From: Aeriscardovia sp040773385
GTDB taxonomy: Bacteria > Actinomycetota > Actinomycetes > Actinomycetales > Bifidobacteriaceae
Assembly: GCA_040773385.1 (NCBI GenBank)
Contig: JAXGWH010000011.1
Location: forward strand, 1-37,247
Direction of reading: 5' to 3'
DNA: 37,247 bases
Shown here piece by piece: positions 22,537 to 30,614 of the stretch (the stretch's first letter is position 1; each line of letters starts with the position of its first letter). Under the pieces are notes generated by a model. The model did no database searches and was not told where the DNA came from. It was given only the letters and a program-made list of their open reading frames with translations. The position numbers and the translations under genes were made by a program.

Positions 22537-23993
22537 TTGCCGGATGTCCCCGTGCTGACGCCGCACACCACCTCGTTGAGGTAGGTATCGGCGATACCGA
22601 TGTACTGGCCTGTGTTCGCGTCACGGATGAAACCGGTGTCAGGATCGACGATTCCCTGTGTCTTCGGATCGACGAGGGTGCCGTCCGCCTCGACCGTCAG
22701 GCCGGCCTTGGTCGACGTGGACGACGATGAGGAGGACGAGGACGACGAGCCGGACGTCCCGGTCTGGGACTGTGAGGAGGAATTCGAGGACGAGGAGGAT
22801 CCCGAACCCGTCTGGGACGAAGACTGGTCCGAGGAGGTAGCTGACGAGGCGTCCTGCGAGGAATCTGACGAATCGGTGATTTCCTTGCCCTGGCGCATCA
22901 GTTCCCACAGGGATTCGGCCTCGTCGCTGAACTGGACGCGGTTGGGGTCGGCCGGATAGGCGGTGATCGGCGCGGTGCGCGAATAGAGACGGCTGACCGA
23001 GAAATGGCGCAGCGAGGCGGCCAGCCCCATGAGCGTGTTGATATCGGCGAGGTTCTCGCTCAGCTGCACCGAGTTGATGGCCGCCTTGGCGAACTGGTAG
23101 AGCTGGGACGAATTGGTGAGGATGTTTTTGGAGAGTGCCTGGCGGATGAGCTGTTTGATGAGGTATTGCTGCCGGGCGGTGCGCATGATGTCCGAGCCGT
23201 CGCCCACGCCCTCGCCGTGGCGGACGCGGGCATACTGCGTGCCGGTGGTGCCGTCAAGATGCTGCCAGCCCTTCGACAGACGCAGATTGGTGTAGCTGTC
23301 GCTCATATTCATCGGGACGCAGACGTCCACCCCGCCCAGCGCGTCGATCATGGTGCGCATGCCGGAGAAGTCGACGGCCGCGAAGGCGTTGAGATCGATG
23401 CCGGTGAGGTGTTTGACGGCCTGCATGGTGCAGCTGGCGGCCCCGGAGATCCCGTCCGACTGGTAGCCGTAGGCGAAGATCGAGTTGAACATCACGTTGC
23501 TGCGGGCGGGGATCGTGCCTTTGCCGGTGGTGCAGGCCGGGACGGAGACGATGGTGTCGCGGGGGATGGAGACGAGGTTCATGAAGTCGCGGTTGGCGCT
23601 GATCTGCAGGATCATCGTCGTATCCGCGTTGTGCTCGCCCTCGTCGGCGGTCCCGCCTATCTGCTGGTTGGCCGATCCCGAGCGCGTATCCTGCCCGAGC
23701 AGAAGGATGTTGATGGGCTTTCCCTTGAAATGGTCGAGCGGCAGCAGGTTCTTCTTCCCGCTCGACACGATATGGATCGCGCGCGAGCCGGTCGTGTGGG
23801 CGAGATCGGCATACACCGCCGCGGCGAAGGTGGCGACGAAGACGACGAGCGCGATGAGCGTGAGGCTGATGCCGCGCGCCACCGGGTGTCCCGTCCGGAA
23901 GGCGAACGAATGCAAGGGCTGGGGGTTTCCGCTGTGCGAGAGGTTGGGTACCTTCCGGATGCGGTGGGATGAGCCTGAATCTGCTATGCCCAT
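22533..23993 (-). CDS. LytR-CpsA-Psr (LCP) family protein with a Ser-rich tail
   Basis: First gene of a two-LCP operon. The 486-residue protein has a ~40-residue cytoplasmic start, a membrane segment at about residues 41-62 and an LCP domain from about residue 90. Motifs are NILLLGQDTRSG, HNADTTMILQIS, NLVSIPRDTIVSVP, NVMFNSIFAYGYQ, DALGGVDVCVP, and TQYARVRHGEGVGDGSDIMRTARQQ. A tract of about 60 residues, almost all Ser with some Thr, Gln and Gly, follows at ~375-435. A short conserved-looking C-terminus contains three DPxTG/DANTG-like segments (VDPKTQGIVDPDTGFIRDA). The ATG at 23993 has only a weak GAGG nearby. The two LCP proteins are diverged copies that may handle different polymers. Confidence 0.9.
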   Translation of the reverse strand: MGIADSGSSHRIRKVPNLSHSGNPQPLHSFAFRTGHPVARGISLTLIALVVFVATFAAAVYADLAHTTGSRAIHIVSSGKKNLLPLDHFKGKPINILLLGQDTRSGSANQQIGGTADEGEHNADTTMILQISANRDFMNLVSIPRDTIVSVPACTTGKGTIPARSNVMFNSIFAYGYQSDGISGAASCTMQAVKHLTGIDLNAFAAVDFSGMRTMIDALGGVDVCVPMNMSDSYTNLRLSKGWQHLDGTTGTQYARVRHGEGVGDGSDIMRTARQQYLIKQLIRQALSKNILTNSSQLYQFAKAAINSVQLSENLADINTLMGLAASLRHFSVSRLYSRTAPITAYPADPNRVQFSDEAESLWELMRQGKEITDSSDSSQDASSATSSDQSSSQTGSGSSSSSNSSSQSQTGTSGSSSSSSSSSSTSTKAGLTVEADGTLVDPKTQGIVDPDTGFIRDANTGQYIGIADTYLNEVVCGVSTGTSGK

Positions 23994-24016
23994 ATATCCT
24001 CGTTCGTCGTGTCCTG

Positions 24017-24046
24017 CGCGGGGACGGATGGGTGTCCCGCGTTTTT
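24017..24046 (+). terminator. Terminator-like hairpin in the divergent LCP/GT2 gap
   Basis: CGCGGGGAC (24017-24025) pairs with GTCCCGCG (24034-24041) with one bulged G, followed by TTTTT (24042-24046) on the + strand. It lies 24 bases upstream of the LCP start. No + strand gene ends here. The rest of the 269-base gap (23994-24262) shows only pyrimidine-rich sequence and the GT2 -10-like hexamer. Confidence 0.5.
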
Positions 24047-24249
24047 ACTTTTCACAGCTTAGGACGCGTCGGGTAAAGAAAGGCCGCGCAGAGGCCGTTC
24101 TGCCGTCTGCGCGAGCGGATATCCCCAGCCTCATCACTTTTCTTTCTATCCTCTCCCCGTTGTTTTCTTCCGGTTCTATTTTTCACGGTTCTGCTCCGCC
24201 GTGCGGTACACCGGGCTTGTGCAAGGGAAGCACTGTGCGACGCGGCGGG

Positions 24250-24255
24250 TAGTCT
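24250..24255 (+). promoter_or_regulatory. Candidate -10 box (TAGTCT) for the GT2 gene
   Basis: TAGTCT fits TANNNT and lies exactly 7 bases before the GTG start at 24263. The spacer TGGGGGC could also act as a ribosome binding site. Confidence 0.4.
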
Positions 24256-24262
24256 TGGGGGC

Positions 24263-27200
24263 GTGAGCACACGTGAGGAGAACACCGTCGTCCGGCTCGT
24301 TCGGGCGGCCATCGCACGGGAACGCCGTCGCCGGCACGAGGAGAACGGGCCCGCCCCGCGCGTCGAAGGGCGTGTCAGCGCGCTGGTCACCGTGGAAAAT
24401 GACCTGTCTTATCTTCCCGACACGCTCACCGCGGTGCTGTCCCAGAAGACCCTGCCCGCGCAGATCATCGTGCTCCATGCCGATACCTCCAATGACGGGT
24501 CCATCGGCTATGTGATCCCCTTCGACGCCGAGGGACTGCAGGTGCGCGTGGACGTACGCGAGGAGCCGCGGTGCGCGAGTTTCGGCGCGCAGATCTCGTA
24601 CGCGCTGGGACATGGGCGTGTGCCGGCGTCCTGCGAGCTTCTGTGGCTGCTGCACGACGACAGCCGCCCGGCCGATGATGAGGTGCTCCGCCGTCTGGTC
24701 GAGGCCTACCGCAAGGCCCCGCGTGCGAGCATCGTGGGCGCCAAACAGCTCGATTGGGACGAGGACCGCCTCCAGGACGTCGGCTGGTTCCTCGACCGCC
24801 ACGGCCGGCGCGCCTCGCTCGTGCTCGATGGCGAGGAGGACCAGAGCCAGTACGACGGGCGTCAGGATGTGCTCGCCGTCAGCCTTGCCGGGGCGCTTGT
24901 GGGCAAAGAGGCGTGGCGGCATGCCGGCGGCACCGACGCGTGGATGGGCACGTTCGGCGAATCGACCGATCTGTGCCGCCGTGTCTGGAGGCAGGGACGG
25001 CGCGTCATCGTCGTGCCGCAGGCGGCGATCCGGCACGTCCGCGCACGCTACCGGGGCATCCGCTCCGCGGACGGCTCGCACCGCCGGGGCCGCCCGCACC
25101 CGACCACCATGCCCATACTGCGGGCGCAGGAGAAGATCGCGCTGACGAACACGCACGGCCTCATGCTGCTACCGGCGTTCCTCTGGTCGGTCCTGCGCGC
25201 GCTCGCCCTGTTCGTCGTCGAGCTGTTCCGCAAGCGCCCGGACCGCGCCTTCGCCTCATTGTCGATCCCCGGGCTGCGTCTGGGCTACCTGCCCCGCAGG
25301 CTGGCGCCGTCCCGTTCCTATTCGAGGACGGGCATCAGTGCGCGGCGTTATCCCTCGCTCGTGGCCACACGCGCCCAGATACGCGACTGGAGGCTGCGTC
25401 GCAAGGCTTTCGCCGCCCAGGACGGCGGTGAGCCGCTCAACCCGCTCGCCGCGGCACACCTGCACCGTCTTGCCCGCGGTCGCGCGCTCGACTGCCTGCT
25501 CCTGTTCGTCATGGGACTGGCGGTGATGCTCGCTGTGAGCGCCCCGTTCCTGCAGGTCCTCTTCTCCGGCGGCTCGCTTGTCTCGTCGCGGCTCGCGCCC
25601 ACGACGGCCACAGCATCGCAGACGTTCGAGACAGGCACCCTCATGTGGACACGGGGCATCGGCATCGGCGCGCCGGGCGTGCCGCTGCCATTTGACCTCG
25701 TTCTCGGCCTGCTCGCCCTCATCGGCGGCGGACGACTCGCCGTCGGCATCACTGTCTTCTGGCTGCTCGCCCTGCCCTGCTCCATGCTCTCGATGTATGC
25801 GGCGGCGGGCACGGTCACGCGTTCGAGGGTGCTGAGGATTGTCTCCTCCCTCGTCTGGGGCGTGGCGGCCTTTGTGCTCGGGGCGGTCCAGGATGCCGCG
25901 CTGCCCGTTCTCGTCGTGTTCTGTCTCCTGCCGCTGGCGTTCTATTTCATCTTCCGCGCGGTGGGCTGGTATGCCGTCGACGAGCCTCATTCACCGCATC
26001 CCTCCGTGCAGGCCGCGGCGGTGGCGGGGCTCCTGCTCGCTGTCGTGAGCGCCGCCGAGCCGCAGCTCATCCTGCCGCTGATGCTCTCGTTCCTGCTCTA
26101 TCTCTTCGTGGTCAAGAACCACAAGGCGATGCTGCTGCTGATGCCGGTTCCCTCGATCGTCGTGCTCGCGCCGACTTTCTACCATGTGCTCCTCCATACG
26201 GCTCAGGGCGCGTGGCGGCAATTGTTCTCCGACGCTCTCGTAGGCGGGGACAGGTCGGACCCGCTGGCGCTGATACGCCGGGATCTGGGACTCGGCGCGT
26301 TGCCGGCCTCGTCGGGCAGGGTCATGACGATCTTTCTTCTCGTCGTGGCGTCACTGCTCGTGATCGCCGCTGTCTGCGCGCTGTTCGTCCGGTCGGCGCG
26401 CCGGATGAGCCGGATGGCATGGATCCTCGTGGTCTCCGGCGCGGTGCTGTTCGTGATCGCCCCGCGGGTGGCGGTCGCGCCCGCGGCACATGCCGGTTCG
26501 GCGCCGGTGACCGCCTCGTGCGTCCCGTCGATCGTCATCATGCTTCTGGGACTGCTGCTGGCCGCCTGTGCGCTGACAGGCATGACCGATTCGTTGTTCC
26601 GTGTCGTGGCGCTGGATACGGGGGGTACCGCATCCGGTGCGTCAGACGCGTCCGGACCGACGGTTGTTCCCGCCCCCGGCACACCGGCGACGGATGAGGC
26701 GGGCAAGCCCGTCGCCATCGGCCCGGCAACGGACGGCTCCGGCCCCCACGCCGGTCCGCACACCATCACGGCGCGGCGGGCACCCCTGGCCGGGCTGCGG
26801 TCGGGGCTGTGCGTCGTCCTCCTCATCGGGACGGCGCTTGCCGGCATCCTCTCCGGCATCGCCTGGCGCTCGTCGGCGAGCGTGGGAGCCTCCTCGCAGG
26901 CGCTGCCGATCGTCGCCGCATCGGATCTGGGCGACCAGGCCTCGCGTATCCTCGCCGTCCGTGCCGATGGCCAGGATTCGGTGCGTTACTGGGTGATGGG
27001 TACCGGTTCGGGCGACCTCATCGACGTCAGCCCGATGGCGTCCACCACACTGCTCGATCATGCCGACGGCACCGAGGGAAAGATCGCCTCCGCCGCCGCG
27101 ACGCTCCTGTCCGGCGGGGGAGAGGTCGCCGACTCGCTGGCACGGCTCGGATTCATCGGTATCTATGTGCCGCCCGTCTCCACCGCCGTCGGACAGCAGC

Positions 27201-27556
27201 CTAGGCAGGCCCGGTCCTCGCTCGTCTCGTATATCCTCGCCTCCGACGGGACGGTCCTCGTGACGAACACCGCACGCGACGGCCTGTACGTGCGGCTGCA
27301 GGAGGCGGGGGGCATCTGCCGTTCGGCGGCCTCCGGCGCGGCACCGGCCAGGTCACAGGAGGGTTCCTCGCGTGCGTCCGCTGCCGTCGACCCTTCCGCC
27401 TGCCCTGTCCTGGCAAGGACGCAGACGGCGCTGGCCGCCGCGCGGACGGATCCGCAGCGGATTGTCTGGCTGGTCCTGCTCGTCCTCGTCCTGCTCGTCT
27501 ATCTCATTGTGGCGATCCCTCGCTCACGTCATCTCTCCGCGGAAGGAGGCCGCTGA
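24263..27556 (+). CDS. GT2-family glycosyltransferase fused to a large multi-pass membrane region
   Basis: The 1097-residue protein starts with GTG. An N-terminal GT-A glycosyltransferase domain (about residues 34-270) includes SALVTVENDLSYLPDTL, an acidic sugar-nucleotide site in LWLLHDDSRPADD (near residue 132) and the acceptor-side FGESTDLCRRVW. About a dozen hydrophobic segments follow from residue ~300, interrupted by a Pro/Ala/Thr-rich stretch near 790-840 and a probably extracytoplasmic region near 890-1065. A final membrane helix (WLVLLVLVLLVYLIVAIP) lies close to the end. It is coupled to the DUF5719 gene by a TGATG overlap. GT2 plus DUF5719 is a recurring actinobacterial pair, so a role in assembling an envelope glycan is likely. 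Donor and acceptor are unknown. Confidence 0.88.
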   Translation: MSTREENTVVRLVRAAIARERRRRHEENGPAPRVEGRVSALVTVENDLSYLPDTLTAVLSQKTLPAQIIVLHADTSNDGSIGYVIPFDAEGLQVRVDVREEPRCASFGAQISYALGHGRVPASCELLWLLHDDSRPADDEVLRRLVEAYRKAPRASIVGAKQLDWDEDRLQDVGWFLDRHGRRASLVLDGEEDQSQYDGRQDVLAVSLAGALVGKEAWRHAGGTDAWMGTFGESTDLCRRVWRQGRRVIVVPQAAIRHVRARYRGIRSADGSHRRGRPHPTTMPILRAQEKIALTNTHGLMLLPAFLWSVLRALALFVVELFRKRPDRAFASLSIPGLRLGYLPRRLAPSRSYSRTGISARRYPSLVATRAQIRDWRLRRKAFAAQDGGEPLNPLAAAHLHRLARGRALDCLLLFVMGLAVMLAVSAPFLQVLFSGGSLVSSRLAPTTATASQTFETGTLMWTRGIGIGAPGVPLPFDLVLGLLALIGGGRLAVGITVFWLLALPCSMLSMYAAAGTVTRSRVLRIVSSLVWGVAAFVLGAVQDAALPVLVVFCLLPLAFYFIFRAVGWYAVDEPHSPHPSVQAAAVAGLLLAVVSAAEPQLILPLMLSFLLYLFVVKNHKAMLLLMPVPSIVVLAPTFYHVLLHTAQGAWRQLFSDALVGGDRSDPLALIRRDLGLGALPASSGRVMTIFLLVVASLLVIAAVCALFVRSARRMSRMAWILVVSGAVLFVIAPRVAVAPAAHAGSAPVTASCVPSIVIMLLGLLLAACALTGMTDSLFRVVALDTGGTASGASDASGPTVVPAPGTPATDEAGKPVAIGPATDGSGPHAGPHTITARRAPLAGLRSGLCVVLLIGTALAGILSGIAWRSSASVGASSQALPIVAASDLGDQASRILAVRADGQDSVRYWVMGTGSGDLIDVSPMASTTLLDHADGTEGKIASAAATLLSGGGEVADSLARLGFIGIYVPPVSTAVGQQPRQARSSLVSYILASDGTVLVTNTARDGLYVRLQEAGGICRSAASGAAPARSQEGSSRASAAVDPSACPVLARTQTALAAARTDPQRIVWLVLLVLVLLVYLIVAIPRSRHLSAEGGR

Positions 27557-29163
27557 TGGCACGCCATCCGTCCGGTTCGTCCGTGCGCTCCCGCGCGCTC
27601 GCCCTCGTCTCGGGGCTGCTTCTCGTGCTCGTCACCGCCGGGCTCGTCCTCCTTGCGGGTCTGCCCGCGCCGGCGTCCGTGTCCGGGCTGCTCGGCGGCT
27701 CGTCCTCGGCTTCCTCGCCTGCCCGCCGCGTGGCGTCCACGACGCGCCAGCTTTACTGCCCACGCTCGATCGGCCTGTCCGACTCGGGCACTTACGGTGA
27801 TTCCTCGTTCAGCGCCTCCGAGGGCGATCTCGCCTCCGCGAGGACGCTGCTCGCCTTCGGCTCCACCTATGAGGGCACGGTCTCCGCGGTCCGTTCCGGT
27901 TCCTCGTCCACCGCGCTCTCGCTGCCCTCGGGTGGCAAGGTGGGTGTGAGCCGCGACAAGGCCGGCACGGCGGTCATCGCCTCCTCGTCGCAGCTTTCCG
28001 CCTCCGCCGGCGACGGCCTCGTCGGCACGTCCGCCTCCTGGGCGAGCACCGGCGATGTGCAGGGCCTCGCCGCCGCCGGCTGCACGGCCTCCCTCTCCCA
28101 GGCGCACTTCCTGCTGCCCGGCACACAGGTGGGCCGCACCGCGACATTGGAGGTGGCGAACCCCTCCGACAAGTCGACGGTCATCGACATACGCCTGTGG
28201 GGTGCCTCGCGCGCCGGGCAGATCCATCCCGCCGCCAATTCGCAGACGTCGGTCGCCGCCCATTCCTCCGCGTCGATCAGTCTGCCCGCCCTCACCGGCC
28301 ACCAGGACGCCGTCTTCGTCCAGGCGAGCAGCACCTCCGTCGCCGTGCACATGCTCGTCGGGACCAGCTCGACGCAGGGTCTGACACCCAAGGGCGTCGA
28401 TTTCGCCGGGAACATCATCAGACAGAAGACGGGCGTCATCACCGGTCTGTCCAAGGGCTCCTCCGCGCGTCTGCTGCTCTTCTCCGCCTCGTCCGCCCAT
28501 GTGGAGGGCGGGTGGCTGAGCGAGTCGGGCCGTGCCGACGCAAAGAACCTCAGCACAGGGGTGGATCTGACGGCGGGCCGTGTGGCATCGGTCGATCTGG
28601 GGAGCATCCCCGAGACGATCCATGCGCTCTGGTTTTCTTCCGACGTGCCCGTGTATGCGCAGATCGTGCAGACCGTGTCCGGCAAAGACGGCCAGGAGGA
28701 TTATTCCCTCATCGGCCCGCAGCAGGGCAGGAGGGTCTCGGCGCTCGCCCTGCCGGACGGTCTGTCCGCGGATATCGTGGTCGCCAACGGTTCGGAGGCA
28801 TCGGTGCGGGTGCGCCTGCGCGCCGTCTCCTCGGACGGCGGCCTCTCGGCGGGAAAGACCGTGAGAATCCCGGCCCGCTCGAGCCTGCGCCGGGAGGCCT
28901 CCGCCCTCGGCGGCTCGTCCGTGGTGGGCGTGATGGCGACGGTCCTCGGCACCCGATCCGGGCAGACATCGGCCGCACGCCTTGCCTCGAAGGTGACGGT
29001 CGCCGTCGTCCTGTCCGATTCCTCCCTCTCACAGGCGTCTGTGGCGCAGAGCGCGGTCGTCCCGTTCTCCTCCCTCATGCCGTCGGTCTCGACGGTGGAG
29101 GCCGTGCGCTCGCCGTTCGCGGCCGTCGGAAATGACGGGAACGACGGGGACAGCAGCGACTGA
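27556..29163 (+). CDS. DUF5719 family secreted or membrane-anchored protein
   Basis: The ATG at 27556 overlaps the stop of the GT2 gene by one base (TGATG), so the two are translated together. The 535-residue product has an N-terminal hydrophobic segment at about residues 13-37 (signal anchor or signal peptide). A Ser/Ala/Gly/Val-rich, beta-predicted extracytoplasmic region follows: LYCPRSIGLSDSG, GRTATLEVANPSDKSTVIDIRLWG, HQDAVFVQASSTSVAVHMLVG. This pattern fits DUF5719 proteins encoded beside GT2 genes in actinobacteria. No enzymatic motif is visible. It may support the partner glycosyltransferase or bind its glycan on the outer face of the membrane. Confidence 0.78.
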   Translation: MARHPSGSSVRSRALALVSGLLLVLVTAGLVLLAGLPAPASVSGLLGGSSSASSPARRVASTTRQLYCPRSIGLSDSGTYGDSSFSASEGDLASARTLLAFGSTYEGTVSAVRSGSSSTALSLPSGGKVGVSRDKAGTAVIASSSQLSASAGDGLVGTSASWASTGDVQGLAAAGCTASLSQAHFLLPGTQVGRTATLEVANPSDKSTVIDIRLWGASRAGQIHPAANSQTSVAAHSSASISLPALTGHQDAVFVQASSTSVAVHMLVGTSSTQGLTPKGVDFAGNIIRQKTGVITGLSKGSSARLLLFSASSAHVEGGWLSESGRADAKNLSTGVDLTAGRVASVDLGSIPETIHALWFSSDVPVYAQIVQTVSGKDGQEDYSLIGPQQGRRVSALALPDGLSADIVVANGSEASVRVRLRAVSSDGGLSAGKTVRIPARSSLRREASALGGSSVVGVMATVLGTRSGQTSAARLASKVTVAVVLSDSSLSQASVAQSAVVPFSSLMPSVSTVEAVRSPFAAVGNDGNDGDSSD

Positions 29164-29226
29164 CGGCTTTAATGCCAGGAACGACAACTGACGGTTTTGC
29201 GCGGCGCGCGGTTTTTCCTTCCCGCC

Positions 29227-29676
29227 TTAATCTCCGTCGTCCTGCGAGGGGTCGATCTCGTCCGGCCGTCGTCCGGTCAGATCGGCCACACGGTCCACGA
29301 GCTCGGCACGGATGAGACCCTCGAGATCCTGCGCGTCATATGACTCCGTCTCGAGCGGGCGGCGGTACAGCACGATGCGGGCCGGCCGCCCGTGCTCGGC
29401 GGGCAGGAGCCGTGAGCGCGGCACGCGCTGTTCCTCCCACGGCAGCGGGTCGTCGGGCGGAACGTCCTCGACGAGGCATTGCACGGAGTCAATCACATGG
29501 GGCCAGGCAGAGCGCAGCCGGCGGATCTCGGCCAGATACATGTCGTCGAACAGGCCCTGCTTCGTCCGGTAATGCGGCATCCAGCCGCCGAAGACAGGCC
29601 TTCGCTGGCCGCGTCCATGCCGGTCCCTGTAGACGGGACGGTTCCACGGCAGGTCGGGATCGGTTCGTGTGCTCAT
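29227..29676 (-). CDS. Actinobacterial metallopeptidase-family protein lacking HExxH
   Basis: A 149-residue protein from ATG 29676 (an open frame reaches 29763, but no upstream ATG has a ribosome binding site; spacing here is also poor). It resembles the small 'metallopeptidase family' proteins near envelope and mannose genes in actinobacteria (Rv3259-like): WMPHYRTKQGLFDDMYLAE, RIVLYRRPLETESYD and GLIRAELVDRVADLTGRRPD. In zincin relatives the last region carries HExxH; here it reads R-AELV-D, so metal-dependent peptidase activity is doubtful. It faces the DUF5719 gene convergently and diverges from comF. Confidence 0.65.
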   Translation of the reverse strand: MSTRTDPDLPWNRPVYRDRHGRGQRRPVFGGWMPHYRTKQGLFDDMYLAEIRRLRSAWPHVIDSVQCLVEDVPPDDPLPWEEQRVPRSRLLPAEHGRPARIVLYRRPLETESYDAQDLEGLIRAELVDRVADLTGRRPDEIDPSQDDGD

Positions 29677-29869
29677 GCCTGCCATCCTAGATGTCGGTGG
29701 GGGATGTCGTGGGGTTCCCGTGTTCTGCCACGCCAGGGGCCGTCGGGTCATGCCGGCCCTCAAGGATCGGGGTCGAGCCTGGCCGCTCCGCCGTGCCCGG
29801 GACCCTTTCGGCCGTCCACATTTCCATCCGGGGATGGCGTCGGGGTCCTTCCTGCCTGATGGTGTTCGT

Positions 29870-30601
29870 ATGACCGTTTTCTCTGATCTGTACGGACTGG
29901 TGGTCCCGCGGTTCTGCGCGGGATGCCGCGAGCCGGGGCACGTGCTCTGTCCGGACTGCCGGGCGTTGTTCGATCATGTCTTGGCACGTCCTGCGCCGAC
30001 AGGCCTCATCGCCGGCGGCGCGGTGTTCTCCTGTGCGGTGTACGAAGGCCATGCCCGTACGGCGATCCTGCGGTGGAAGGACCACGGTGATGCCGAGGCC
30101 GGCCGTCTCCTCGCCCGACTGCTGTGCCGGTTGGCGCGCTCCGTTCTGCCGGTCGTGCCGGGACTGCGTGTGGCGGTCGTGCCCGTGCCGTCTTCGCGGC
30201 GCTCGGTCCGTCGACGCGGACGGGCGCACATCCTCGAGCTCACCCGCCCGCTCGTGCGCGATCTGCGTCGGCGCGGCTTTGCCGCCCGGCAGGTCTGTGT
30301 CATCACAATGGCCGGCCGCCAGCGCAGGTCCGTCACCCGCTCGCATGAGCGGCAGCGGCAGGAACGTTCCCTCGCCGCCTTCCGGTTGCGGCCTGCGGCA
30401 CGGCGTCTGGAACCCGGCGAGGCGGTCATCCTCGTCGATGACATCTGCACGACCGGCTCCACGCTCCTGGCCTGCGCGCACGTTCTGGCAGACGCGGGGC
30501 ATCGGCCGCTGGCCGCGCTCACGCTCGCCTCCGTCGCCGATCCCGCGCGGACGGTCGCCTCCACCCGGATGCCCGCCTTCCGTCGCGAGGTCTTCGGCTG
30601 A
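29870..30601 (+). CDS. ComF-family phosphoribosyltransferase-like protein
   Basis: The 243-residue protein has an N-terminal zinc-ribbon (Cys16, Cys19, Cys27, Cys30 in CAGC...CPDC). A phosphoribosyltransferase fold follows, with the PRPP loop AVILVDDICTTGSTLL at about residues 185-200 and ERSLAAFRL upstream of it. ComF proteins are linked to DNA uptake in competent bacteria; the biochemical role is not settled. The start is uncertain: ATG 29870 lies at the beginning of similarity but has no clear ribosome binding site, while in-frame ATG 29834 would add 12 residues. It diverges from the metallopeptidase-family gene and converges on umuC. Confidence 0.88.
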   Translation: MTVFSDLYGLVVPRFCAGCREPGHVLCPDCRALFDHVLARPAPTGLIAGGAVFSCAVYEGHARTAILRWKDHGDAEAGRLLARLLCRLARSVLPVVPGLRVAVVPVPSSRRSVRRRGRAHILELTRPLVRDLRRRGFAARQVCVITMAGRQRRSVTRSHERQRQERSLAAFRLRPAARRLEPGEAVILVDDICTTGSTLLACAHVLADAGHRPLAALTLASVADPARTVASTRMPAFRREVFG

Positions 30602-30614
30602 TCGGCGATTCTTT

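Noticed and set aside
29164..29226. GC-rich stretch before TTTTT between the DUF5719 and metallopeptidase-family genes as a terminator
   Set aside because: Only a 4-base-pair stem can be drawn, so support is too weak to list, although the convergent position would suit one.
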